Assembly: GCA_937907055.1 (NCBI GenBank) | Contig: CALCTW010000132.1 | Span: 19,558 to 83,557 of the forward strand | Source of the DNA: an uncultured Clostridia bacterium | Lineage (GTDB): Bacteria > Bacillota > Clostridia > Christensenellales > Aristaeellaceae | Direction of reading: 5' to 3' | DNA length: 64,000 bases | Part shown: piece after piece, positions 24,866 through 33,975 of the stretch | How positions within the stretch are numbered: the first letter of the stretch is position 1 | How the letters are laid out: every line of letters starts with the position of its first letter | Program-made: the position numbers and the translations under genes | The notes under the pieces: model-generated | What the model was told of the DNA's origin: nothing | Seen by the model: only the letters and a program-made list of their open reading frames with translations | The model's database searches: none

Positions 24866-25835
24866 GGACAGCGGCCCTCCTCTGCCGGGGATCGAGCAGG
24901 ATGCAGAGCAGATCGGTGATCGTGATGGCGGCAATGGAGATGCCGGCGATCACGAACAGCGCGCCCTGCAGGGTGGGAAAATCGAGCCGGGCGATGGCCT
25001 CATTGATCAGGCTGCCGACACCGTTGACGGAAAAGATCTTTTCGATGACGATGGAGCCGGAGAGCGCGGAGGCGACATTGAGCCCGATGGCGGTGAGGAT
25101 GGGTTGGAAGCTGCCCCGGAGCAGATAACGGCGCTTGATCTGACCGGCGGAAAGCCCGCGCGCGCGCGCGTAGAGCAGGAACTTTTCGGTCATCAGGGAA
25201 GCGGCGTGATTGCGGATGAGGATATACTTGGAGGGGAAGCTGAGCAGGATCATGGTGAGGACCGGCAGGGTGAGATGCCAGACACGGTCAAGGAAAAGAT
25301 CCCATCCGGCGCGGACACCGATGCTGTTCAGCCCGCGGTGCGGGAACCATTTTAACGTGAAGGAAAAGAGAATGAGCAGCACCATGGCGACCAGAAAGGA
25401 CGGGAAGGCATCCAGAAAGACCACAGCACCGGAAGCAACATGCTCCCCGGCGGAACCGCGCCGGTAGGCGGCCTGAAGCCCGGCAAAGAGCGCGATGAGG
25501 GTGGACAGGATGACCGCGGGGACGGCCAGCTGCAGGGTGTTGCCGAGACGGGAAGAGATGAGCGCGGAGACATTGCTGTTGTAATGATAGGAATAGCCGA
25601 GACTGCCGCCGAACAGGGTGCCGAGATAACGGAAAAACTGTTCGTGCAGGGGAAGATCGAGCCCGAGCCCGGCGCGGTACCGGGCGTAAAGATCGGGTGA
25701 AATGATATCCGCGTCCATGCCGGTGAGGTAATGGACGGGATCCCCCGGCAGAAGGCGCGGCAGGAAGAAATTGAGGAAGATGATGAGGATGAACGCCAGC
25801 GCCGCGAAGAGCAGGCTTTTTCCATGCTTGCGCAT
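24855..25835 (-). CDS. Peptide/nickel-type ABC transporter permease (OppB/DppB-like)
   Basis: 326 residues from the ATG at 25835, after AAGGAGAAAAG. OppB features include the N-terminal helix, then RLLPGDPVHYLTG, and YLGTLFGGSLGYSYHYNSNV. The cytoplasmic coupling loop is in the second half (NHAASLMTEKFLLYARARGL), and FSVNGVGSLINEAI comes near the end. Six transmembrane segments can be placed. It lies 61 bases after the binding-protein gene and is translationally overlapped with the OppC-like gene. Confidence 0.9.
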   Translation of the reverse strand: MRKHGKSLLFAALAFILIIFLNFFLPRLLPGDPVHYLTGMDADIISPDLYARYRAGLGLDLPLHEQFFRYLGTLFGGSLGYSYHYNSNVSALISSRLGNTLQLAVPAVILSTLIALFAGLQAAYRRGSAGEHVASGAVVFLDAFPSFLVAMVLLILFSFTLKWFPHRGLNSIGVRAGWDLFLDRVWHLTLPVLTMILLSFPSKYILIRNHAASLMTEKFLLYARARGLSAGQIKRRYLLRGSFQPILTAIGLNVASALSGSIVIEKIFSVNGVGSLINEAIARLDFPTLQGALFVIAGISIAAITITDLLCILLDPRQRRAAVHDA

Positions 25836-25896
25836 CTTGCTTTTCTCCTTCCTGCCGGTCCTTGCCGGTGAAAATGCCGGGATGTGCGGCTGAAAA

Positions 25897-27507
25897 TTAC
25901 CGGGTGACAGAATACCAGGTGTTGTAGTTGAAAATGCCGAAGGTGGCATCGACCTGAATGCCGGTCAGCGCCGCGTTATAGGCGACCACGGTGGCATCCC
26001 AGTAAAGGGCGATGGCAGGCAGAAAATCTGCGTAGAACTGCTGGAGCGCGGCAGCGCCGGCATTGTAGGTATCCATATCGGCCGCGGAGGTCATGGCAGA
26101 CAGCGCGGAACGGAAAGCGGGATCGCTGACCTGCGCGCCGCCCTGGACCGCGTGCGCGGCATCCATGTACATGGAACCGAGACCCGCGCCGCCGGCCATA
26201 CCGAAGGCGGTGTAGCCGAAGATGGCCGCTTCCATGGTGATGTTGTTTTCGGAGAATTTGTTGGAGGTCCTGGCGTTGTAGCCGTCGGCGTCGAGGGCTT
26301 CGATGGTGACATTGATACCGGCCTCGGCCAGATTATTCTTGACCATCTCGGCGTAACGGACATGCGCGGCCTTGGTGCTGTTGACGGTGAGGGTGAAGCC
26401 GAGTTCTTCGCCGTTCAGTTCGAAATAACCGTTCGCGTTCTTTTGTGTGTAGCCGAGGGCGGCGAGCATTGCGGCGGAACGATCCAGATCACGGGTGAGG
26501 GCCGGGGTGGCAATGAAGCCGACGGTGGAGGGGGGAACGAAGGAGCGGTTGGGGGCGGCGGCGAAGGAGCTGCCGAAGGTGGACTTGAACAGGTCGTAAT
26601 CCAGCGCGTACGCCACGGCTTCACGCATGTAAGGATCGGCAAAGGGGCCCTTGCTGTTATTGAAGGTGAGCATGGCCGGCGCGTTGGTGGAGGCGTAGGA
26701 CAGGAGCGCGACGGAATCATCCGCGGCGAAAAGGGCTTCCGCTTCCGCGGAGATGCCGCCGGAATACTTCCAGATCATATCGATCTCATGATTCTTGAGG
26801 GCAAGATACAGGGTGTCTTCGTTGTTATAGAGGACATAGATGAGATTTTTCACATTGGGCGTGCCCATGGGATGATCTTCGACAGCGGTGAAGGTGATGG
26901 CGCCGGCGTTCTTATCGAAACCGGCGAAACGATAGGGACCGCAGCCGACGCGGCTTTCATCCGCGGTGACGGCTTCTTCGCGGCCTTCATAGATGTGGCG
27001 CGGCATGACGCGCAGCACCAGCAGATTGGAAAGCGCGCGGACATTGGCGGCGCTCAGCGTGAGGGTGATGGTGCGGTCGTCCTCGGAGATCTCGCAGGCC
27101 TCAAAGGTGGCGGCAGTGGTCTTGCCGTTTTCATCGGTGACGGACTTGAGCCAGGTGCCGTTTCCGAAGGTGTCTTCATACTGCAGGGTGTAGGCAACAT
27201 CCGAAGCGGTGACGGGCTGACCGTCATGCCACTGCATGCCTTCACGGATGGTGAAGGACCAGACACGGGCATCCTGCGTGGAATAGTCCGCGAGCAGCGG
27301 CTCGAACCGGCCGTCGGCATTGAGGGAGATCAGTGCCATCTGGGAAGCGGAGGCGGAGAGGACATCATAATTGTACTCATCGCGGGTGGCGCTTTCGATG
27401 GAAGCGACGGTGCCGATGATCAGCGTATCGATCGCCGGAGCGGCCATCGCGGGCAGGAGGGACAGGGTGAGGACAAGGGTAAGGATCAAAGCAACGATTT
27501 TTTTCAT
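25897..27507 (-). CDS. ABC transporter substrate-binding protein, family 5 (peptide/nickel type)
   Basis: 536 residues. There is a signal peptide (MKKIVALILTLVLTLSLLPAMA) without a lipobox Cys, so it may be released or held in another way. The mature protein has family-5 features: WSFTIREGMQWHDGQPVTASDVAYTL near residue 90, and the closing domain with LTVNSTKAAHVRYAEMVKNN. These proteins bind peptides, nickel chelates or small oligosaccharides; the ligand cannot be read from sequence. The ATG overlaps the ATPase stop (ATGA). Placing the binding protein third, after the ATPases, is uncommon. Confidence 0.9.
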   Translation of the reverse strand: MKKIVALILTLVLTLSLLPAMAAPAIDTLIIGTVASIESATRDEYNYDVLSASASQMALISLNADGRFEPLLADYSTQDARVWSFTIREGMQWHDGQPVTASDVAYTLQYEDTFGNGTWLKSVTDENGKTTAATFEACEISEDDRTITLTLSAANVRALSNLLVLRVMPRHIYEGREEAVTADESRVGCGPYRFAGFDKNAGAITFTAVEDHPMGTPNVKNLIYVLYNNEDTLYLALKNHEIDMIWKYSGGISAEAEALFAADDSVALLSYASTNAPAMLTFNNSKGPFADPYMREAVAYALDYDLFKSTFGSSFAAAPNRSFVPPSTVGFIATPALTRDLDRSAAMLAALGYTQKNANGYFELNGEELGFTLTVNSTKAAHVRYAEMVKNNLAEAGINVTIEALDADGYNARTSNKFSENNITMEAAIFGYTAFGMAGGAGLGSMYMDAAHAVQGGAQVSDPAFRSALSAMTSAADMDTYNAGAAALQQFYADFLPAIALYWDATVVAYNAALTGIQVDATFGIFNYNTWYSVTR

Positions 27508-28181
27508 TTGGTATCTTCCCTTTCTAATTTATGATCTATCAATTGATAGATATCATCGCAGGCTGCCTGAAGAAGGGGCAGGTCATGGCTGATCCACAGC
27601 ATGGCGATGCCGCGTTTTACCGCTTCTTCACGCAGAAGGCTGACCAATACAGCCTGGCTGGAGACATCCAGCATGGAGGTGGCCTCATCAAGGATGAGGA
27701 CGGAGGGATCCAGAAGGAGAAGGCGGGCCAGAGAAAGGCGCTGCGCCTCACCGCCGGAAAGCTGATGCGGCAGATGGGTGAGGACAGCGGGCTTGAGATG
27801 AACACGGCGGATGGTATCCTCGATCAATTGCCGTGCCGCGGAGCGATCCTTTGCCAGATGATGATAGCGGATGAGCTCCCGGAGGCTGCTGCCGACCCGC
27901 TGACGCGGATCAAAGGCGGCATAGGGCTGCTGGAAGACCATCTGGACGCGAAGACCGGCTTTGCGGTCATAGCGGCCGTCTGCCCAGAGGGGGATCTCAT
28001 CCAGCAGGACCTGACCTTCATCCGGCGCGAGCAGACCGCAGAGGATGCGGGCCAGGGTGGATTTGCCGATGCCGGAATCCCCGAAAAGACCGGTGACGCG
28101 GCCGCTTTGAAGCGTAAGGGAGGCCTGACACAGGATCGGCCTGCCGTCAAAGGATTTGGAGATATGATCAGCCGTCAGCAT
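27504..28181 (-). CDS. Peptide-type ABC transporter ATPase (OppF/DppF-like, short)
   Basis: 225 residues from the ATG at 28181 (GGAGGTG site). Walker A GDSGIGKSTLARI is near residue 35, the signature LSGGEAQRLSLARLLL near 142, and Walker B SVLILDEATSMLD near 163. It lacks the C-terminal ~80-residue extension (oligopeptide HPY domain) found in full OppF proteins. It starts inside the end of the OppD-like gene (14-base overlap) and is coupled to the binding-protein gene downstream. Confidence 0.9.
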   Translation of the reverse strand: MLTADHISKSFDGRPILCQASLTLQSGRVTGLFGDSGIGKSTLARILCGLLAPDEGQVLLDEIPLWADGRYDRKAGLRVQMVFQQPYAAFDPRQRVGSSLRELIRYHHLAKDRSAARQLIEDTIRRVHLKPAVLTHLPHQLSGGEAQRLSLARLLLLDPSVLILDEATSMLDVSSQAVLVSLLREEAVKRGIAMLWISHDLPLLQAACDDIYQLIDHKLEREDTK

Positions 28182-29073
28182 GGACACACCTCCATTCACG
28201 GTGATCGGGAGAAGATTGCAGCGGAATGGGGGCAAGACACGCGGGGGACGCGGAAGGGCAGCGCCGGTAGAAGGGACAGGGGGAAGCGCCCTCTCTCAGC
28301 AGAGGAGAGGGCTGCATATCAGGCCCCGGCAGCGCGCGGATGAGGGAGCGCGTGTAGGGATGCCGCGCGTCGGAAAAGACCTGTTCCGCCGGGCCGCTTT
28401 CGACAGCGGTGCCGCCGCAGAGGATGAGTGCCCGGTCACAGGCGCGGGCCAGGGAGATATCGTGCGTGATGATGATCTTCAGAGCATTCCGGAAGGCGGA
28501 AAAGAGCTGCTCGATATAAAGGCCGCGGCTGGCGGCGTCCAGCCCGTTCGTGGGTTCATCCGCGATGACCAGACGCGCCTGATCGGACGCGGAGAGCGCC
28601 AAAATGACCTTCTGCGCCATGCCGCCGGAGATCTCAAACGGATAGAGCGGGGCAACGAGTGCGGGATCAAGCCCGGCCAGACGGAGACTTTCCTCCGCGC
28701 GGGCTTTCCAGAGCCTTCGGGGGAGGCCGAGGCGCCGGCAGCCCTCATCAAAGTGCCGGCGGACAGTCTGCGCGGGATTGAGGGAATCGAGCCCGCTTTG
28801 CGGGATATAGACAAGCGCACGACCGAGAAGGCGGCCGCGGGCGCGCCGGGAGAGGGCGGCAAGATCGGTGCCGTCCAGAGCGATACGGAGACCCTCCGGA
28901 CGGATATTGGGCGGGAGGAGGCCGAGGACGGACATGGCCAGCATGGTCTTGCCCGAGCCGGACTCGCCGACGAGGGCAAGCGAATCATGGCCGTCCAGAC
29001 GAAACGCGACATCCCGCAGGATGCAGGACGCGCCCGCCGTGAGAGAACGAACCTGATATTCCAGTGCGGCCAT
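28168..29073 (-). CDS. Peptide-type ABC transporter ATPase (OppD/DppD-like)
   Basis: 301 residues from the ATG at 29073 (GGAGG site). Walker A GESGSGKTMLAMSVLG is near residue 34, a Q-loop is in YIPQSGLDSLNP, and Walker B RLVIADEPTNGLD is near 165. The signature is modified to FEISGGMAQKVILAL. The C-terminus carries the oligopeptide/dipeptide domain with two Cys (PCPFYRRCPSASPAC). In some relatives that region binds an iron-sulphur cluster. First gene of the five-gene operon. Confidence 0.9.
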   Translation of the reverse strand: MAALEYQVRSLTAGASCILRDVAFRLDGHDSLALVGESGSGKTMLAMSVLGLLPPNIRPEGLRIALDGTDLAALSRRARGRLLGRALVYIPQSGLDSLNPAQTVRRHFDEGCRRLGLPRRLWKARAEESLRLAGLDPALVAPLYPFEISGGMAQKVILALSASDQARLVIADEPTNGLDAASRGLYIEQLFSAFRNALKIIITHDISLARACDRALILCGGTAVESGPAEQVFSDARHPYTRSLIRALPGPDMQPSPLLREGASPCPFYRRCPSASPACLAPIPLQSSPDHREWRCVHADG

Positions 29074-29168
29074 CGTGATCCTCCGTCCATGATCGAATGC
29101 CGGCGCGGCGCGAAGGCCGGATGCCGACTGGGGGTATGAAATGGAATAATTCAAAAAACCCGTCCGCT

Positions 29169-29174
29169 ATTATA
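29169..29174 (-). promoter_or_regulatory. Candidate -10 box for the opp-type operon
   Basis: TATAAT on the - strand. No good -35 box is seen at the right distance. Confidence 0.35.
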
Positions 29175-29350
29175 GCATCAAAGCGGGGATTTATCCATAA
29201 TGAACGTGAATAATCCATTGAAAAAAGTTAAAAACGGCGGAATCCGGAAGGTGAGAAAAAACGGAGCAGGTACGATAAAAGTGAGGAGATAAAGCGGAAG
29301 TGAGCGGAGAATCGGCCCCGCGAAAGCCGCGGAGCGGGGTGCTGAAAATC

Positions 29351-29379
29351 TTTACAAAAGGGGGATTTGAGCGTATAAT
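29351..29379 (+). promoter_or_regulatory. leuS promoter
   Basis: TTTACA (29351-29356), 17-base spacer, TATAAT (29374-29379). Transcription would start about 33 bases before leuS, too short a leader for a T-box. A GC hairpin at about 29321-29339 lies upstream of the promoter. Confidence 0.8.
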
Positions 29380-29419
29380 GGATAAATGGCGCAATGCCAT
29401 TTTCAAAGGAGGAACGGAT

Positions 29420-31864
29420 ATGAGCAATATGCCTTATGTACCCGGTGATATAGAGCCCAAGTGGCAAAAGTATTGGGCAGAGCATGAGACCTTTAAGACC
29501 GATGTGTGGGATTTTTCCAAGCCGAAGTTCTACGCGCTGGATATGTTCCCCTATCCTTCCGGTGTGGGTCTGCACGCGGGCCATCCCGAGGGATACACGG
29601 CGACGGATATCACCAGCCGTATGAAGAGGATGCAGGGCTACAATGTGCTGCACCCCATGGGATATGACTCTTTCGGCCTGCCCGCGGAGCAGTACGCCAT
29701 CAATACCGGCAACCATCCGGATGGATTTACCCAGATGAACATCCAGACCTTCACCAAACAGCTGAAGGAACTGGGTTTTGACTATGACTGGAGCAAGCTG
29801 CTGGCGACCAGCGATCCCAAGTTCTACAAGTGGACGCAGTGGATCTTCAAGAAGCTGTATGAAAAGGGCTATGCCCGCTGTGTGGATATGCCCGTGAACT
29901 GGTGCGAAGAACTGGGCACCGTGCTGAGCAACGACGAGGTGATCGACGGCAAGAGCGAGCGCGGCGGCTTCCCCGTGGTGCGCCGCAACATGAAGCAGTG
30001 GGTCATCGACCAGCCTGCTTTCGCGGAAGCGCTGCTGGAGGGCCTGAATGAGATCGACTGGCCCGAATCCACCAAGGATATGCAGCGTCACTGGATCGGT
30101 AAGAGCACCGGTGTGGAAGTGAAGTTCCAGATCGTGGGCGGCGGCGAATTCAGCATCTTTACCACCTGTATCGAGACCATCTACGGTATCACCTTCATGG
30201 TGCTGGCGCCCGACGGCCAGCTGGTGCAGGATCTGATGCCGCGCATCAAGAATCAGGATGAAGTGAAGGCCTATATCGAGGAAGCCGGTAAGAAGAGCGA
30301 TATGGACCGTACCGAGCTGAACAAGGGCAAGACCGGCTGCCGCCTGGAGGGCGTGAAGTGCATCAACCCCGTGAACGGCCGCGAGGCGGAGCTGTTCATC
30401 GGTGACTTCGTGCTGGCCAGCTACGGTACCGGCGCGGTCATGGCCGTGCCTGCCCACGACCAGCGCGACTGGGAATACGCCAAGGAGCATCAGATCGACC
30501 TGATCCAGGTCATCGACGGCGATGAGAAGCTGGGCCATGTGGACATCAGCGAAAAGGCCTTTGAAAAGCATGATTACCTGGGCAAGGGCTATCGCCTGAT
30601 CAACAGTGAAGAATATACCGGCATGACGGTGGAGGAGGCCAAGGAGGCCATCACCTGCAAGCTGGAAAAGATGGGCGTGGCCAAGCGCACGGTGAACTAT
30701 CATTTCCGCGAGTGGATCTTTGCCCGTCAGCGCTACTGGGGCGAGCCTGTGCCCATGGTGCACACCGAGGACGGCGGCCTGTACGCGCTGCCCGATGAGG
30801 AACTGCCGCTGATCCTGCCCGAGCTGGAAGACTATAAGAGCAAGGGCGGCAAGGCTCCGCTGGAGAACGCCACCGAGTGGGTGAACTATGACCGCAACGG
30901 CGTAAAGGGCCGCCGCGAGACCAGCACCATGCCCGGCAGCGCCGGCAGCAGCTGGTACTACATGCGCTATATCGACCCCAATAACGAGAACGAACTGTGC
31001 GATCCCGAGCTGCTGAAGCACTGGATGCCCGTGGACCTGTACATCGGCGGTCCGGAGCACGCGGTGGGACATCTGATGTACAGCCGTATCTGGAACCACT
31101 TCCTGTATGACATGGGCATCAGCCCGGTCAAGGAGCCCTTCAAGAAGCTGGTGCATCAGGGCATGATCCTGGGCGAGAACGGCATCAAGATGGGCAAGCG
31201 CTTCCCCGAATTTGTGGTCAACCCCAGCGATATCGTGCGTGATTTCGGCGCGGATACGCTGAGACTGTATGAGATGTTCATGGGCCCGCTGGAAGTGAGC
31301 AAGCCCTGGAGCAAGACCGGCGTGGAGGGTAGCCGCCGCTTCCTGAACAGGGTGTGGAACTTCTTCACCGATGAAGAGAAGCTGACCGACACCAATGACG
31401 GTGAGCTGACCCGCCTGTATCACCAGACGGTGAAAAAGGTGACGGGCGACTTTGAGAGCCTGGGCTTCAATACCGCGATCAGCCAGATGATGATCTTCAT
31501 GAACGGCGCTTACAAGAAGGGCACCTGCCCCCGTGAGTATGCCGAGGGCATCATCAAGATGCTGAGCTGCATCTGCCCGCATATCGGTGAAGAAATGTGG
31601 CAGATCCTGGGTCATGAGGACACCATCGCCTTTGAGAAGTGGCCGGAATATGACGAGGCGCTGACCAAGGCGGATGAGGTGGAGATCGCCGTGCAGATCA
31701 ACGGCAAGGTGAAGGACAAGCTGATGATCCCGGCGGATATGACCCGCGAGACCGCGCAGGAGGAACTGCCCAAGCTGGAAAGCGTGCAGAAGCTGACCGA
31801 GGGCAAGCAGATCGTGAAGATCGTGTATGTGCCGGGCAGACTGCTGAATATCGTGGTCAAGTGA
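29420..31864 (+). CDS. leuS: Leucyl-tRNA synthetase
   Basis: 814 residues, full length. The ATG at 29420 follows AAAGGAGG. It charges tRNA-Leu in the cytoplasm. The class I HIGH motif appears as PYPSGVGLHAGHPEGYTATD near residue 45. The editing (CP1) domain lies in the middle (threonine-rich segment and YGTGAVMAVPAHDQRD). The second signature is GENGIKMGKRFPEF near residue 590 in place of the textbook KMSKS. The C-terminal anticodon-binding domain and a ~65-residue tail (VAVQINGKVKDKLMI-like) are present. It is transcribed from its own promoter, and a terminator follows. Confidence 0.97.
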   Translation: MSNMPYVPGDIEPKWQKYWAEHETFKTDVWDFSKPKFYALDMFPYPSGVGLHAGHPEGYTATDITSRMKRMQGYNVLHPMGYDSFGLPAEQYAINTGNHPDGFTQMNIQTFTKQLKELGFDYDWSKLLATSDPKFYKWTQWIFKKLYEKGYARCVDMPVNWCEELGTVLSNDEVIDGKSERGGFPVVRRNMKQWVIDQPAFAEALLEGLNEIDWPESTKDMQRHWIGKSTGVEVKFQIVGGGEFSIFTTCIETIYGITFMVLAPDGQLVQDLMPRIKNQDEVKAYIEEAGKKSDMDRTELNKGKTGCRLEGVKCINPVNGREAELFIGDFVLASYGTGAVMAVPAHDQRDWEYAKEHQIDLIQVIDGDEKLGHVDISEKAFEKHDYLGKGYRLINSEEYTGMTVEEAKEAITCKLEKMGVAKRTVNYHFREWIFARQRYWGEPVPMVHTEDGGLYALPDEELPLILPELEDYKSKGGKAPLENATEWVNYDRNGVKGRRETSTMPGSAGSSWYYMRYIDPNNENELCDPELLKHWMPVDLYIGGPEHAVGHLMYSRIWNHFLYDMGISPVKEPFKKLVHQGMILGENGIKMGKRFPEFVVNPSDIVRDFGADTLRLYEMFMGPLEVSKPWSKTGVEGSRRFLNRVWNFFTDEEKLTDTNDGELTRLYHQTVKKVTGDFESLGFNTAISQMMIFMNGAYKKGTCPREYAEGIIKMLSCICPHIGEEMWQILGHEDTIAFEKWPEYDEALTKADEVEIAVQINGKVKDKLMIPADMTRETAQEELPKLESVQKLTEGKQIVKIVYVPGRLLNIVVK

Positions 31865-31902
31865 TCAAAAAATACATCCCTTACCGGACGGAAGGGTGCT
31901 TG

Positions 31903-31928
31903 GAGGGTGCCGAAAGGCACCCTCTTTT
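31903..31928 (+). terminator. leuS terminator
   Basis: GAGGGTGCC (31903-31911), GAAA loop, GGCACCCTC (31916-31924), then TTTT. Confidence 0.9.
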
Positions 31929-31955
31929 GTGAAAAAAGAAAGGGCGGGATGACAG

Positions 31956-32966
31956 ATGGGCGCGTTTGACAGGCTGGAAGTGACGGAGAGCGAAAGAAAC
32001 GGGATGATCTGGCGGACGGGGAAGGACGGGGATTTTGAAAGCCTTGAAGAAACCGTGAAAAACGCGCTGCCGGGAGACCTGATCCTGCTGGACGAAGGCG
32101 AATACAGAGAAAAGATCGTGATCGACAGGCCGCTGACCATCCGCGGTATGGGAAGATGTGTGATCGGCGGCGCGGGAATGGAAATGCAGATCCTTTCCGA
32201 CCGGGTGACGCTGGAAAACGTGATCCTGGACGGTCATCATAAAGCGTGGGAAAACGCGGACACCGCGGTGAACACCCGTGTGATGATGGACGGGCAGGAG
32301 ACGCGGCTGTCGGACAAGGGAGAACGGCGGACTGCCGTGTACCTGAGCGGCGACAGCACGATGTGCGAATATCCGGCGGCGCGCGCGCCGAGGACCGGCT
32401 GGGGACAGGCGCTGCGTGAGATGATGACAGACTGCAATGTGATCAATCAGGCGGTGAGCGGACGCAGCAGCAAAAGCTATGTGACGGAAGGGTATTTCGC
32501 GCGGCTGCAGGCAGCCGTGCGGCCGGGGGATGTGATGATCGTGCAGTTCGGGCACAATGATGAAAAGGATGATCCCACGCGGCACACGGACCCGGAGACG
32601 ACCTATACGGAAAACCTGCGCGCGTACATCACGCTGGCGCGGGAACGCGGAGCCGGGGTGATCCTGATGACCAGCATGGCGCGGCGGACCTTCCGGGACG
32701 GGCAGATCGCCTTTACGCACGGCGCTTATCCGGACGCGGTGAAACGGCTGGGGCTGCGGGAGCAGGTGCCGGTGATCGACATGGAAAAAATGACGATGGA
32801 TGTGCTGCGGGAGATGGGCGACGAGGCGAGCAAAAACCTGTATATGTGGATCGAAGCCGGACATCCCAACTATCCGGACGGGCAGAAGGACAACAGCCAT
32901 CTGTGCCGCGCTGGCGCTGAACTGTTTGCCGGAATGATGCTGAAGGAGATCCGGAAGGCGCTGTGA
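31956..32966 (+). CDS. Rhamnogalacturonan acetylesterase-like SGNH hydrolase with N-terminal beta-helix fragment
   Basis: 336 residues with no signal peptide. Residues ~18-105 look like the first turns of a pectin-methylesterase-type beta-helix (RTGKDGDFESLEETVKNALP, EYREKIVIDRPLTIRGMG) but stop far short of a full catalytic helix. From ~125 the protein is an SGNH esterase of the rhamnogalacturonan acetylesterase type. The nucleophile Ser is in VYLSGDSTMCEY, the Gly in GWGQALREM, the Asn in FGHNDEKDD, and the Asp-His pair in DNSHLCRAGAELFAGMM. It probably removes acetyl groups from pectin fragments inside the cell. The N-terminal part may be a binding remnant. It starts 27 bases after the leuS terminator. 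Confidence 0.85.
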   Translation: MGAFDRLEVTESERNGMIWRTGKDGDFESLEETVKNALPGDLILLDEGEYREKIVIDRPLTIRGMGRCVIGGAGMEMQILSDRVTLENVILDGHHKAWENADTAVNTRVMMDGQETRLSDKGERRTAVYLSGDSTMCEYPAARAPRTGWGQALREMMTDCNVINQAVSGRSSKSYVTEGYFARLQAAVRPGDVMIVQFGHNDEKDDPTRHTDPETTYTENLRAYITLARERGAGVILMTSMARRTFRDGQIAFTHGAYPDAVKRLGLREQVPVIDMEKMTMDVLREMGDEASKNLYMWIEAGHPNYPDGQKDNSHLCRAGAELFAGMMLKEIRKAL

Positions 32967-32976
32967 GGCGCGGGCA

Positions 32977-33005
32977 TTGACAGCGCGCGGGGCAGCCTCT
33001 ATAAT
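32977..33005 (+). promoter_or_regulatory. rqcP promoter
   Basis: TTGACA (32977-32982), 17-base spacer, TATAAT (33000-33005). Confidence 0.88.
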
Positions 33006-33052
33006 GAAAACAGACACGGCGATGCCGCGAAAATGACGAAAAGAGTGAAAAT

Positions 33053-33325
33053 ATGCGACTGGATAAATATCTGAAGGTATCAAGGATCATCAAGCGCCGT
33101 ACAGTGGCCAAGGAGGCCTGTGACGGCGGACGGGTGTCCATCAACAGCAAGGTGGCCAAGCCCGGCAACGAGGTTAAGGCCGGAGATGTGCTGGAGATCC
33201 GCTTCGGAAATCGCGTGGGCAAGTACCGCGTGCTGGATGTGCAGGAAGTGGTGCGCAAGGAAAACGCCGCCATGATGTATGAAGTGATCGAGGAAGACGA
33301 AGCCACGAAGGCGGAGCGCAACTGA
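33053..33325 (+). CDS. rqcP: S4-domain RNA-binding protein RqcP (YabO/Hsp15 family)
   Basis: 90 residues, a single S4 domain with the family pattern MRLDKYLKVSRIIKRRTVAK, then DGGRVSINSKVAKPGNEVKAGDVLEI. In Bacillus, RqcP works with RqcH on stalled 50S subunits, adding alanine tails in ribosome quality control. In many Firmicutes the gene lies next to mazG, hup, yabP/yabQ or divIC. Here it stands alone, with its own promoter, about 12 kb from the mazG-hup pair. A small secreted protein gene follows. Confidence 0.92.
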   Translation: MRLDKYLKVSRIIKRRTVAKEACDGGRVSINSKVAKPGNEVKAGDVLEIRFGNRVGKYRVLDVQEVVRKENAAMMYEVIEEDEATKAERN

Positions 33326-33380
33326 CGGAGAATCTGTACCGGAATGCGCCGGGAAAGATCCGATAGGAGGAGAGAAACGC

Positions 33381-33971
33381 ATGAAAAACAGCGCGACATG
33401 GAAGCGGATCCTGTGGATCGTTCTGACGATGCTGCTGCTCTCAGCGTGCGCGTGCGCGGAAGCGCCGGAGGATGAGGCGCAGTTGCCGCCGATCCTGACC
33501 GTGACGGCAAAGGAGCCGACAGAAGAGACCGGCTGGCACCGTTTTCTGCTGACCTATAATTTCTGTGTGGATTGCGGAAACGGGCCGGAGGAATTGAAAT
33601 TTGTGACGCGCTACGCGCATTACGGCCCCATCTACGCGGACGGAATGGTCTTTCAGGACGCGTTCAGCTACGTGAGCGATCCGCGCTTCGGGGAGATCAG
33701 GGAGGCTGACTGGCACGGAGCGCTGGCAATGACGCTGGCGCTGGAAGAGACCGTGGAGGCGAATTGCGGCTGGACATTGTGGCGGTATGAAGAAAACCGG
33801 ACAGAGCAGATCAAAACACAGTATCCGGTGGCGGAAGAACTGGGCGAGGGCCGGTATCTGCTGATGGTCGACCTGAATGTGAGCGGCGAGGACGCGGAAT
33901 TCGGGCCGCAATATTTCAGAGGAACAGCGTTCCTGTGGCTGAATGTTACGGCAGAGGAAACGGCTGAATAA
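33381..33971 (+). CDS. Secreted protein or lipoprotein, unknown function
   Basis: 196 residues. Signal peptide MKNSATWKRILWIVLTMLLLSACACAEA; the SAC stretch could be a lipobox, or cleavage could come after AEA. An AGGAGGAG site precedes it. The mature part is beta-rich with NFCVDCGNGPEELKFVTRYA and a late LLMVDLNVSGEDAEFGPQYF. Cysteines (CVDC, NCGW) could form disulphides. Family not recognised. It is 55 bases after rqcP and ends at a terminator, so it may be co-transcribed with rqcP. Confidence 0.7.
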   Translation: MKNSATWKRILWIVLTMLLLSACACAEAPEDEAQLPPILTVTAKEPTEETGWHRFLLTYNFCVDCGNGPEELKFVTRYAHYGPIYADGMVFQDAFSYVSDPRFGEIREADWHGALAMTLALEETVEANCGWTLWRYEENRTEQIKTQYPVAEELGEGRYLLMVDLNVSGEDAEFGPQYFRGTAFLWLNVTAEETAE

Positions 33972-33975
33972 ACAA

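Noticed and set aside
29380..29419. T-box leader for leuS
   Set aside because: The promoter lies only about 33 bases before the start of translation; there is no room for a T-box and no specifier or T-box sequence.
29228..31615. A 795-codon - strand open frame opposite leuS
   Set aside because: Antisense to a certain essential gene; translation is His/Leu/Ala-rich with no domain pattern.
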